DNA of 64,000 nt from Clostridia bacterium (GTDB lineage: Bacteria; Bacillota; Clostridia; Oscillospirales; CAG-272), in NCBI GenBank assembly GCA_017456905.1, contig JAFTIL010000093.1:1-64000 (forward strand), given 5' to 3'. Positions 25,407 to 33,107 of the stretch are shown here, piece by piece. The stretch's first letter is position 1. Each line of letters starts with the position of its first letter. Both the position numbers and the translations under genes were made by a program. Below the pieces are notes generated by a model, which made no database searches, was not told the origin of the DNA, and worked only from the letters and a program-made list of their open reading frames with translations.

Positions 25407-27962
25407 GTGTATTACAACCCAAAAGAAGATAAAATAGAGCTGTCCGTCCGTGAACTATGCGCCCTGGCCTTCCAGTCGGGGGATCTGGATACGCGGACGT
25501 CTTCCTCGTCCCGTTTTGAGGCCGCCCACGTGGGCAGAGAGATCCATCAAAGACTCCAAAAGGAGCATGGCCCTGCCTACCATCCCGAAGTCACCCTCCG
25601 CCACGAATGCCGTCTGGAAGAGCTCACCTTTTTGGTCAGCGGCCGCGCCGACGGCGTGCTGATCGATCCCGACAGCGGCGATTATATCGTAGAGGAGATC
25701 AAAACCCTCTCCCGCCCTCTGTGGCAAAGCTTTGAGGGCTTTGCCCGACAGGCGGATATGGGGCAGCTCGTCTGCTATGGCTATTTCCTGGCTACCTCCA
25801 AGGCCCTGTCCAAGGTGACCCTGCGGCTGACCTACGTTTGCACGGCTGATGATGATGTTCATTACCAAGACGCCATCATGACGCTGGATCAGCTCCGAGA
25901 AGCATTTGTCGCCATGCTGGATATCATATCCCCCCGTGCCCGCGATCTGCGAAACCGCGAGGTAGTCCTGCGCCCCCTGGCCAAGAAAGCAAGGTTCCCC
26001 TATGCCTCTCTTCGCGATGAGCAGGGAGATATGATCCGTGAGGTGTGGCGGGATATGCGCCACGGACAGACGGTTTTTGCTCAAGCCCCCACGGGTATCG
26101 GCAAGACCATTTCTACCCTGTACCCCGCCGTTCGTTGCTTGGGTGAGGGGCGGTGCGATAAGATCTTTTACCTCACCGCCAAATCGGCCACCCGCCGTGA
26201 GGCCGTGGGCGCGGTAGAAAGATTGATTGCCGCAGGTGTCCCCCTGCGCGCCGTGGTCATTGCCGCCAGAGAGCCCATGTGTGCCAACGCGACCGCCAAG
26301 GCCACAGCCAAGGAAACAGACGGGCGGCTGACGCGGCACTGCAATCCCGAGTACTGTCCTTATGCCAAGGGCTATTATGACCGTGTGGAGCAGGTCATCC
26401 GTGAGCTTTTGTCCTCCGAGCAGACGGTCTTTACCCCCCGTGTGATCGCCGCGGCGGCTGAGAAGGGAAGGGTCTGCCCTTACGAGCTGTCCCTGGATCT
26501 TTCCGAGCGCTGTGATATCGTGATCTGTGACTATAACTACGTGTTCTCTCCCTCGGTATATCTTCGTCGGTATTTTGCCGACGGCATCCCCAATACCGAT
26601 GGAAACAGATATATTTTCTTAGTGGATGAAGCCCACAACCTGGCTGATCGCGCCAGAGACCTCTATAGTGCCACGCTGTCTTTGTCCGAGGTCATAGCCC
26701 TCCAGGACGCCTTGACAGCCTTTGAAACGGCCCAGACCCAGGCATATGGTGAGCTGATCTTCCCCGATGAGGATCTCCCTCACGGAGCGGTTGCCACGCC
26801 CGCGCTCTCTATGGACGATCTGATCGGAGACCTCCGACGGGCATCGTACGTTTGCCGAGACAATATGACAGAAGGCAGCGACGGCGTGCGGCGGGGAGCG
26901 GAGCTGAGCCGCGAGGCCCCCGTGATCCTTTTGGACACCGTGAGTGTGCTTTCCAAAAAATACGATAGCTGGCTTCGCCGTAATCCCGTTCATCCCGCCT
27001 ATGCGGCTGTGGATAGCCTTGCATCAACTCTTCGTGCTTTTCGCACAGCGGGGGCTTACTACGATGAGCATTACGCAACCCTCACCGAGGTAGAGGGGGA
27101 GGATATCCGTGTCAGCCTGGTTTGCCTTGATCCCTCGGGGATCCTCGGCCCTATCCTGCAAAGAGCCACGGCACGGGTGCTGTTTTCTGCCACTTTGACG
27201 CCACAAGATTATTTCGCCGATATCCTTGGCGGCGGCGAGGACAGCGTTTGCGTGGCCTTTGATTCTCCTTTCCCGCCCGACCGCCTGTGCGTGGCCGTGG
27301 CCGATCACATCAGCCTGCGGCAGGAAGACAGACAAAAATCGGTGCGTCAAGTGGTGTCCTATATCGCCGCCACCGTGTCGGCCAAGAAGGGCAATTATCT
27401 GGTCTATTTCCCCTCTTACGAATACATGGATAAGGTGCGGACGGTGTTTGAGCAGAAGTACCCCAAGGTTCGGCTGCTGACCCAGACCCAAGGCATGACC
27501 GCCGCCGAGCGTGACGCCTTTATCTCCGCCTTTTCAGAAGGGGACGGTAAGCTCAAGGTGGGCTTTTGTGTGCTGGGCGGTTCCTTCTCCGAGGGCGTTG
27601 ACCTGCCCGGTAACAGCCTCATCGGCGTGATGATTTTAGGTGTGGGCATCCCCGGGCTGTCCTCTCTCCGCAATATCATGGCGGAGCACTATAATCTGGA
27701 TAGAGAAGGGGAGGGCTACGCCTACGCCTATACCTACCCCGGCATGAACCGCGTACTCCAGGCCGCAGGGCGTGTCATCCGCCGCCCCGAGGATAAGGGC
27801 GTGGTTGTTTTGCTGGACGACCGCTACGCCGCGCCCCCCTACACGAGCCTCTATCCCGACCATTGGAAGCATATGGCGGCTGTGGGAGATCCCGCGTCGC
27901 TGAACGATCATCTCAGAAGGTTTTGGGAGAGGGTCGATGGGGAGGATGAGACCCCAAAATAA
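25407..27962 (+). CDS. PD-(D/E)XK nuclease domain fused to XPD/DinG-type Fe-S helicase
   Basis: 851 residues, GTG start behind GAAAGGAGG. Residues 1-170 look like a RecB/Cas4-type nuclease: His47, Asp82 in GRADGVL, E97-I-K99 in VEEIKT, and Q120 ahead of Tyr124/Tyr126. The helicase part has Walker A TGIGKT (Lys233), DEAH (407-410) and motif VI QAAGRVIRRPEDKG. Cys292, Cys312, Cys317 and Cys357 are spaced like the XPD/DinG iron-sulfur cluster. It should be a 5'-to-3' DNA helicase with a nuclease-like head, acting in repair or structure removal. It is transcribed alone; no CRISPR or phage-defence genes are adjacent. Confidence 0.9.
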   Translation: MYYNPKEDKIELSVRELCALAFQSGDLDTRTSSSSRFEAAHVGREIHQRLQKEHGPAYHPEVTLRHECRLEELTFLVSGRADGVLIDPDSGDYIVEEIKTLSRPLWQSFEGFARQADMGQLVCYGYFLATSKALSKVTLRLTYVCTADDDVHYQDAIMTLDQLREAFVAMLDIISPRARDLRNREVVLRPLAKKARFPYASLRDEQGDMIREVWRDMRHGQTVFAQAPTGIGKTISTLYPAVRCLGEGRCDKIFYLTAKSATRREAVGAVERLIAAGVPLRAVVIAAREPMCANATAKATAKETDGRLTRHCNPEYCPYAKGYYDRVEQVIRELLSSEQTVFTPRVIAAAAEKGRVCPYELSLDLSERCDIVICDYNYVFSPSVYLRRYFADGIPNTDGNRYIFLVDEAHNLADRARDLYSATLSLSEVIALQDALTAFETAQTQAYGELIFPDEDLPHGAVATPALSMDDLIGDLRRASYVCRDNMTEGSDGVRRGAELSREAPVILLDTVSVLSKKYDSWLRRNPVHPAYAAVDSLASTLRAFRTAGAYYDEHYATLTEVEGEDIRVSLVCLDPSGILGPILQRATARVLFSATLTPQDYFADILGGGEDSVCVAFDSPFPPDRLCVAVADHISLRQEDRQKSVRQVVSYIAATVSAKKGNYLVYFPSYEYMDKVRTVFEQKYPKVRLLTQTQGMTAAERDAFISAFSEGDGKLKVGFCVLGGSFSEGVDLPGNSLIGVMILGVGIPGLSSLRNIMAEHYNLDREGEGYAYAYTYPGMNRVLQAAGRVIRRPEDKGVVVLLDDRYAAPPYTSLYPDHWKHMAAVGDPASLNDHLRRFWERVDGEDETPK

Positions 27963-27967
27963 TCCCT

Positions 27968-27989
27968 AAGGACGGCTTTGGCCGTCCTT
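27968..27989 (+). terminator. intrinsic terminator
   Basis: AAGGACGGC pairs with GCCGTCCTT around TTTG, followed by ATTTAT. Confidence 0.85.
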
Positions 27990-28001
27990 ATTTATATGTA
28001 A

Positions 28002-28188
28002 GAATATTCATGGGTGGCGTGAGACTGGCTTGTGAAATTGGAGAAATTTGTGCAAACCTGACAAATTGTTTCCGAAAATGTGTTTTTATGCACGATGTTT
28101 AAAAAGCGTTCACAAAAAGGCAAAAAAAAAAAACACATTCTGTGATATATTATCTTTTGTATATTTTGCCAGATGTGCATGAATATTC
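28002..28188. repeat. inverted repeat flanking the 28013-28177 spacer
   Basis: GAATATTCATG (28002-28012) and CATGAATATTC (28178-28188), a perfect 11-bp inverted repeat around about 165 bp of AT-rich DNA with an A12-type run. No gene lies within. It could be a MITE-like element, a pair of operators or chance. Confidence 0.4.
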
Positions 28189-28225
28189 AGAGCATAAAAA
28201 TACATGGACGAAAAGGAGAAGATCA

Positions 28226-29407
28226 ATGAAGAAAGTGAAGTATTTGATGGCCTTAACGGCGGTCTTGCTGGCTATGTTGATGTTGCTGACGGGATGCGGC
28301 GGGGGAAAGTGGGAAAAGGAAACGACGGGCGAGGCTACAGGGGTAGCCGAGGCGGAAACGACCGCAGGCGAAACGGTGACCGACGAACTCGTGACAAACG
28401 AGCCTGCCACAAGTGAATCCACCACCGACGAGTCCGTAACGGAGGTGCCCGTAGCGTCCGAGGGCTTGGATTTTACCTCGAATGGTGACGGTACCTGCTG
28501 TGTCAGCGGAATTGGCACCTGCACCGATTTGGATGTCGTGATTCCGTCGGTTTCTCCGGAGGGGGACACGGTGACGAGTATCGGTATAATTGCGTTCGCG
28601 CAATGCACCGACCTAACGAGTATTACTATCCCTGATAGTGTGACGAGTATTGGTAACGGGGCATTCTACAAATGTACCAGTCTGACGAGTATCGCCATTC
28701 CCAACAGTGTGACGAGTATCGATAAGGAGGTGTTTTCTAGTTGCACGAATCTTGCGAGCATTGAGGTGGATAGTAACAATTCTATATTTTATGCTGAAGG
28801 TAATTGTCTTATCGAGACGGCTAGCAATACGTTGATCGCGGGATGTATGAATAGTGTGATCCCTGATAGTGTGACGAGTATCGGTAATTGGGCGTTTAAC
28901 GGATGTACTGGCCTGACGAGCATCATTATCCCCGACAGCGTGACGATCATCGGTGCGGGTGCATTTAAAGCATGTATCGGCTTGACGGGTATCGTTATAC
29001 CAGACAGTGTAACAAATATCGGTGCTTTTGCGTTCGCCGGTTGCATAAATCTTGCAAGTCTTGAGGTAGATGGAAACAATTCCGTATTTCATGCTGACGG
29101 CAATTGTATCATCGAGACGGCTTCCAATACGTTGATTGTTGGATGCATGAACAGTGTTATTCCTGACAGCGTGACAAGTATTGATGGCGCTGCATTCGCC
29201 GAATGTAGTAACCTAACAAGCATAACTATTCCCGGCAGTGTGACGAGCATTGCTTCGAGTGCGTTCGGTAGATGTACCGCCTTGACCGACATCACCTATA
29301 CCGGCACCACAGACGAATGGAACGCCGTTTCCAAAGATTCAACTTGGGATGTTGAAACTCCCGCCTACACCATCCACTGCACCGACGGCGACATCGTCAA
29401 ATCCTGA
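28226..29407 (+). CDS. lipoprotein with BspA-type leucine-rich repeats
   Basis: 393 residues. The start at 28226 follows AAAAGGAGA. The lipobox is LLTGC (Cys24). A Thr/Glu/Ser-rich linker (residues 30-85) leads into repeats of the LRR_5 type (LTSITIPDSVTSIGNGAF and variants), about seven units of 23 residues. Two units are interrupted by an insert, EVDSNNSIFYAEGNCLIETA, which occurs twice 100 residues apart. BspA-like repeats are surface-exposed and often bind host or bacterial surface proteins. The C-terminus ends in a short DEWNAVSKDSTWD-type cap. Codon use in the repeats is AT-richer than nearby. No sortase motif. Confidence 0.88.
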   Translation: MKKVKYLMALTAVLLAMLMLLTGCGGGKWEKETTGEATGVAEAETTAGETVTDELVTNEPATSESTTDESVTEVPVASEGLDFTSNGDGTCCVSGIGTCTDLDVVIPSVSPEGDTVTSIGIIAFAQCTDLTSITIPDSVTSIGNGAFYKCTSLTSIAIPNSVTSIDKEVFSSCTNLASIEVDSNNSIFYAEGNCLIETASNTLIAGCMNSVIPDSVTSIGNWAFNGCTGLTSIIIPDSVTIIGAGAFKACIGLTGIVIPDSVTNIGAFAFAGCINLASLEVDGNNSVFHADGNCIIETASNTLIVGCMNSVIPDSVTSIDGAAFAECSNLTSITIPGSVTSIASSAFGRCTALTDITYTGTTDEWNAVSKDSTWDVETPAYTIHCTDGDIVKS

Positions 29408-29414
29408 CTTCCTC

Positions 29415-29442
29415 GCCCCACCTCGTGAGAGGTGGGGCCTTT
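29415..29442 (+). terminator. intrinsic terminator
   Basis: GCCCCACCTC pairs with GAGGTGGGGC around GTGA, followed by CTTTTC. Confidence 0.88.
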
Positions 29443-29548
29443 TCACACTTCTCTCTGCAAGAAATTCACAAAATCCTGCACCATATCCGCTGTCAATTCC
29501 CCCAAAAAGGAAAAAATACAATTTTTTTGCATTTTTTGAAAATACCTC

Positions 29549-29577
29549 TTGCTTTTTTGGGAAGAATATGATATAAT
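29549..29577 (+). promoter_or_regulatory. promoter of the aminotransferase gene
   Basis: TTGCTT (29549-29554), 17 bp, TATAAT (29572-29577) with a TG just upstream of the -10 box. Confidence 0.7.
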
Positions 29578-29653
29578 GTACCACAGTGTGCGGAGGCGGT
29601 CTTGTGTAGGCGCGTCTCCCGAAAATTTGTCATTGTACGGAGGATTCCTCAAC

Positions 29654-30928
29654 ATGAAATATACCGATATGAGCCGTGCCGAGCTGGAAGCCGAGCAGGC
29701 ACGCCTGCAGGAGGCTTACGATGCGTTCTGCGCCCGCGGTCTGAAGCTTGATCTTTCCCGCGGCAAGCCCGGCGCCGAGCAGTTGGACATCACCACCGAG
29801 ATGCTGGATTGTCTCAATGCCGAGGACTGCAAGACGGGCGGTGGCTTCGATTGCCGTAACTACGGTCTCCTGGAGGGTACGCCCGAGGCCAAGAAGCTGT
29901 TCTCCGACCTTTTGGATATCCCCGAGAAGAACCTTTTCATCGGCGGCAACTCCTCCCTCAAGCTCATGTACGACGCCGTCGCCCGTTGTATGCTTTACGG
30001 CACCTGCGACGGTGAGCCTTGGGTCAAGCAGGGAAGTATCAAGTTCATCTGCCCGGCCCCTGGATATGACCGTCACTTCGCCATTTGCGAGTCCTTGGGC
30101 ATCGAGATGATCCCCGTGGACATGAACCCCGACGGTCCCGCTATGGACGCCGTGGAGGCGTTGGTGGCCGATCCTGCCGTCAAGGGCATCTGGTGCTGTC
30201 CCAAGTATTCCAACCCCGACGGCTATACCTATTCCGACGACACGGTGCGCCGTCTGGCTACCATGAAGACCGCCGCGCCCGATTTCCGTATCTTCTGGGA
30301 TAACGCCTATGTGGTTCACGATCTGTACGACGGTGTCAGCGATACCCTTTTGGATATCTTCAAGGAGTGCGAGAAGGTGGGCACCCAGGACAGAGTCTTC
30401 TACTTCGCCTCCACCTCCAAGATCTCCTTCCCCGGCTCGGGTGTGGCCATCTTCGCTATGTCCGACCGCAACATGAAGCAGGTCATGCCCATTGTAAGCA
30501 TCCAGACCATTGGCTACGACAAGCTGAACATGATGCGCCACGTCAAGTATTTCGGCAACGCCGAAGGCATCCTTGAGCACATGAAAAAGCAGGCGTCGAT
30601 CCTGCGTCCCAAGTTCTACGTGGTGCTGTCCACCCTTGAAAAGGATCTGAAGGGCCCCGGCTTTGCTCGCTGGACCAACCCCAAGGGCGGCTATTTCGTC
30701 AGTCTCTTTACCATGCCCGGCACCGCTAAGCGCGCCTACGCTTTGGCCAAGGCCGCAGGCGTGACCCTGACTACTGTGGGCGCCACCTATCCCTACGGCA
30801 AGGATCCCGCCGACTCCAACATCCGCATCGCCCCCACCTTCCCCTCGCTAGCTGATCTGACCCTCGCCATGGAAGGGCTGACAGTCTGCCTCCGTCTGGC
30901 AGCGGTAGAAAAGCTGTTGGCTGATTGA
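29654..30928 (+). CDS. class I/II PLP aminotransferase, aspartate aminotransferase Ic type
   Basis: 424 residues. It starts at 29654 behind CGGAGG; the open frame continues upstream through the promoter. [12 protein letters not shown] near residue 33, [11 protein letters not shown], the Asn/Asp/Tyr site [10 protein letters not shown] and the PLP lysine in [11 protein letters not shown] are clear. The overall pattern ([11 protein letters not shown]-terminus and [13 protein letters not shown]) fits the subgroup Ic aspartate/alanine-glyoxylate-type enzymes of Firmicutes rather than classical AspC. Likely reaction: aspartate plus 2-oxoglutarate to oxaloacetate plus glutamate. Single-gene transcript. 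Confidence 0.92.
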   Translation: MKYTDMSRAELEAEQARLQEAYDAFCARGLKLDLSRGKPGAEQLDITTEMLDCLNAEDCKTGGGFDCRNYGLLEGTPEAKKLFSDLLDIPEKNLFIGGNSSLKLMYDAVARCMLYGTCDGEPWVKQGSIKFICPAPGYDRHFAICESLGIEMIPVDMNPDGPAMDAVEALVADPAVKGIWCCPKYSNPDGYTYSDDTVRRLATMKTAAPDFRIFWDNAYVVHDLYDGVSDTLLDIFKECEKVGTQDRVFYFASTSKISFPGSGVAIFAMSDRNMKQVMPIVSIQTIGYDKLNMMRHVKYFGNAEGILEHMKKQASILRPKFYVVLSTLEKDLKGPGFARWTNPKGGYFVSLFTMPGTAKRAYALAKAAGVTLTTVGATYPYGKDPADSNIRIAPTFPSLADLTLAMEGLTVCLRLAAVEKLLAD

Positions 30929-30940
30929 TTTTCAAAATTC

Positions 30941-30974
30941 AAGCCTCCGAAGCATGTGCTTCGGGGGCTTTTTT
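30941..30974 (+). terminator. intrinsic terminator
   Basis: AAGCCTCCGAAGCA pairs with TGCTTCGGGGGCTT (one mismatch), followed by TTTTC. Confidence 0.9.
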
Positions 30975-31014
30975 CTACCATCGGTTGAACGATTAGAAAA
31001 TCATCTAAACACTC

Positions 31015-31043
31015 TTGACAAGAAGTGATTAGACGAGTATAAT
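31015..31043 (+). promoter_or_regulatory. perfect-consensus promoter without an adjacent gene
   Basis: TTGACA (31015-31020), 17 bp, TATAAT (31038-31043). The next start codon with an SD is about 165 bases downstream (31209), and a second TATAAT (31154-31159, extended -10 TGC) lies just before that gene. Confidence 0.8.
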
Positions 31044-31049
31044 ATCAGC

Positions 31050-31096
31050 GTAAGCCCAAGGGAGATGCAGATGGCGCCTACCTCCTGCAAGCTTAC
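31050..31096 (+). ncRNA. possible structured small RNA or leader
   Basis: The predicted transcript from the 31015 promoter starts near GTAAGC, which pairs with GCTTAC (31091-31096). Inside, TGCAG/CTGCA or GGAG/CTCC can form, but not both at once. T-rich sequence follows at 31115. No open frame of useful size is present. It could be a leader of the 31209 operon or an independent small RNA. I recognise no known class. Confidence 0.35.
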
Positions 31097-31208
31097 ATTT
31101 ATCCCAATTTTTAACCAATTATCCCAAATTCGGAATTTTTAAGTGATCTATGCTATAATAAATGTGACAAGGCACTGGGAAATGACGAGAGGGAGGAGGA
31201 GAAGAAAT

Positions 31209-31709
31209 ATGAATTATCTTGAAATTGACAAGTTTCTTGTGGACATCACCAGAGCCAAGTGTAACGAATGTAAAGCAAGACTTGACGCAACCCCTAAGGA
31301 CAGAGCAAGTGAACGCAAGGCCTTGATGATCGAAAACGGGATGTATACTCTCTGCGGCAATGCGGGACTGCTGTTCAATACTTACGGTACACGAGAGGGA
31401 CTATACAGAACCCGACAGAACTTTTTCACCTACGCTATGACCAAATACCCTCGCCATGGGGAAATCTACGCCACTCTGAGCGATGACGAAAAGCTCTGTT
31501 TCATGGCCGCTTGGCAGGCTGACCTGTTCATGCGGGATCAGCTTTTGGCGGGTTACTTGAACGAGCTTGCCCAAGCCGAGGCTGCGGGGGATACAAAAAA
31601 CACCTTCGAGCTTCGTATCAAGGTGGGGGCCGTCTGTGAAATGCTTTCTATATGGGAAGCATGGCGGGTAGGGAACAACATTTATCCCCATTTGATCGAG
31701 GAGGAATAA
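31209..31709 (+). CDS. helical cytoplasmic protein, unknown function
   Basis: 166 residues. Start behind AGGAGGAG. All-alpha pattern with Cys-x2-Cys (CNEC near residues 18-21), GMYTLCGNAGLLFNTYGT and FELRIKVGAVCEMLSIWEAW. No membrane segment. I recognise no family. It is followed after 2 bases by a second protein of nearly equal length, and both precede two DNA-binding proteins, so it may be part of a regulatory or stress module. Confidence 0.65.
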   Translation: MNYLEIDKFLVDITRAKCNECKARLDATPKDRASERKALMIENGMYTLCGNAGLLFNTYGTREGLYRTRQNFFTYAMTKYPRHGEIYATLSDDEKLCFMAAWQADLFMRDQLLAGYLNELAQAEAAGDTKNTFELRIKVGAVCEMLSIWEAWRVGNNIYPHLIEEE

Positions 31710-31711
31710 TT

Positions 31712-32197
31712 ATGGAAAACACAAAATTTTTCTCGTTGGTCAACGAAGCCCTGTCCAAGGAATGCGACCGTATCTGTGACTTTACAGATGCGTTGGACAA
31801 AAATCCCAACGAAAAGAAGGTGCAGATTACCGAATACAAATGCGCCAAATACCGTTACGCTGCCATTTCGACTATTCACGCCGCTATCTATAACATTAAC
31901 CGTTGCCGCGGTCTTCACAATATGAGCGCCACCCACTACCTGCTCCTTCCCTTCGACGAGCTTTTCAAGCAGCATGAGGATTACGTGGCTCTATATGACG
32001 GTGCCGCCGATGGTGAAAAGCCGGACTACAGCCTCTATTACGGTATGCTGGCCTTTGCTGACGAGGAGATGAAAAAACTGGAGAGCAAGTTCCCCTCGGC
32101 CTCCGACTGGGAAAAGGTTGAGCTGGAAGAACGCCTCGGCGGCTTGGAATTTGCCAAAGACTGCCTTGACGAAGCTTGGCAGAAGCGGAAGGAGTGA
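31712..32197 (+). CDS. helical cytoplasmic protein, unknown function
   Basis: 161 residues. SD GAGGAGG precedes the ATG. Predicted helices throughout, for example FSLVNEALSKECDRICDFTD and EEMKKLESKFPS. It contains YKCAKYRYAAISTIHAAIYN and no signal or membrane part. The length and layout resemble the preceding protein, but sequence identity is not obvious. Its stop is 4 bases before the ArsR-type regulator. Confidence 0.65.
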   Translation: MENTKFFSLVNEALSKECDRICDFTDALDKNPNEKKVQITEYKCAKYRYAAISTIHAAIYNINRCRGLHNMSATHYLLLPFDELFKQHEDYVALYDGAADGEKPDYSLYYGMLAFADEEMKKLESKFPSASDWEKVELEERLGGLEFAKDCLDEAWQKRKE

Positions 32198-32201
32198 TTC
32201 C

Positions 32202-32741
32202 ATGAAGGAAAAACTGGCACTACTCAAGCTTTTGGCTGACGAGACCCGCCTCTCCATCCTCAACATCCTCCTGCGGGAGGACTCCTATGTGGAGAAGATC
32301 GCCTGCGAGCTGGGGCTGACCCCCGCCACCATCTGCTATCACCTCAAAAAGTTAGAGGCGGCGGGCGTGGTCAACTGCGCGCGCTCACAATTCTATATCA
32401 TCTATTCCCTGAACCGTGACATTTTTGACAGACCTCTCTACGAGCTGATCAAAAAAGACGAGCCCGTCTGCTCGCCCGAGGAAAAGTACAAAAAAGAGGT
32501 GGTGGCTGCCTTTTTCAAATACGGAAGGCTAACCCAAATCCCCACCCAGCGCAAAAAGCGAGAGATCGTCCTCTCAGAGATCGCCAAGGACTTTGAAGCG
32601 GGACGCACCTACGCCGAGTGTGAGGTCAACGAGATTATCCACAAATATCACGAGGATCATTGCACCATCCGCCGTGAGATGATCGCTTGTGGGCTCATGA
32701 AACGAGAAAGGGAGACATACTGGAAGGTTGGTGACACATGA
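32202..32741 (+). CDS. ArsR-type winged-helix regulator with DUF2087 domain
   Basis: 179 residues. Residues 1-75 are a winged helix of the ArsR type: LLADETRLSILNILL, then LTPATICYHLKKLEAAGVV as the recognition helix. Residues 95-175 match DUF2087 (FFKYGRLTQIPTQRKKREIV, VNEIIHKYHEDHCTIRREM), a nucleotide-binding-like helical domain often fused to helix-turn-helix regulators. No metal-binding Cys motif of classical ArsR is visible, so the signal is unlikely to be arsenite. It is coupled to the next gene by an ATGA overlap. Confidence 0.85.
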   Translation: MKEKLALLKLLADETRLSILNILLREDSYVEKIACELGLTPATICYHLKKLEAAGVVNCARSQFYIIYSLNRDIFDRPLYELIKKDEPVCSPEEKYKKEVVAAFFKYGRLTQIPTQRKKREIVLSEIAKDFEAGRTYAECEVNEIIHKYHEDHCTIRREMIACGLMKRERETYWKVGDT

Positions 32742-32947
32742 CCGTTATCATCATTGATCAAAAGATCAAAGATTACCGCAAGTCCCATAAGCTGACCCAA
32801 GAGGCCTTTGGTGAGCTCTTGGGCATCACACCCCAAGCCGTTTCCAAGTGGGAGCGGATGGAGTGCTATCCCGATATCACCTTTTTACCCATCCTGGCAG
32901 ACCTCTTGGGCTGCTCGGTGAACGATTTTTTCAAAGCCTCGGCGTAA
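32738..32947 (+). CDS. XRE-family helix-turn-helix regulator
   Basis: 69 residues, essentially one HTH_3 domain. The motif LTQEAFGELLGITPQAVSKWE followed by DITFLPILADLLGCSVNDFF is typical. Such single-domain proteins usually bind operators as dimers. It overlaps the DUF2087 regulator by 4 bases. The 31209-32947 set looks like one operon of two unknown proteins and two regulators. Confidence 0.88.
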   Translation: MTVIIIDQKIKDYRKSHKLTQEAFGELLGITPQAVSKWERMECYPDITFLPILADLLGCSVNDFFKASA

Positions 32948-32962
32948 ATCTTTTCCAAAACC

Positions 32963-32991
32963 TTTACAAGACGGGAAAAATATGCTATAAT
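32963..32991 (+). promoter_or_regulatory. promoter of the glycyl-radical activase gene
   Basis: TTTACA (32963-32968), 17 bp, TATAAT (32986-32991). The transcript would begin about 20 bases before the shared leader element. Confidence 0.65.
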
Positions 32992-33015
32992 CATGCCATG
33001 ACAAATCTGAAAGAG

Positions 33016-33094
33016 GATAGCGTGAAAGTTCAATGATCTAAACCGAAGATCACTGTTTCACGCGAAATTTATTTGCGCCGCCGCAAAGCGGCGG
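33016..33094 (+). promoter_or_regulatory. shared leader/repeat element, copy 1
   Basis: GCGTGAAA pairs with TTTCACGC (ending at 33063) over a stem containing TGATCT/AGATCA. AAATTTATTTG follows (33065-33075). A second hairpin CCGCCGC/GCGGCGG (33078-33094) ends next to the SD of the activase gene. The same order of parts recurs at 52018-52154. Confidence 0.6.
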
Positions 33095-33107
33095 AAGGGA
33101 GATTGTT

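Noticed and set aside
28002..28188. Calling the 11-bp inverted repeat an insertion sequence end
   Set aside because: No transposase, no target duplication seen and an 11-bp AT-rich repeat can arise by chance; kept only as a low-confidence repeat.
28600..29260. Regular spaced repeats that could suggest a CRISPR array
   Set aside because: The units keep the reading frame, vary at third positions and encode LRR_5 repeats; spacer lengths and identity do not fit CRISPR.
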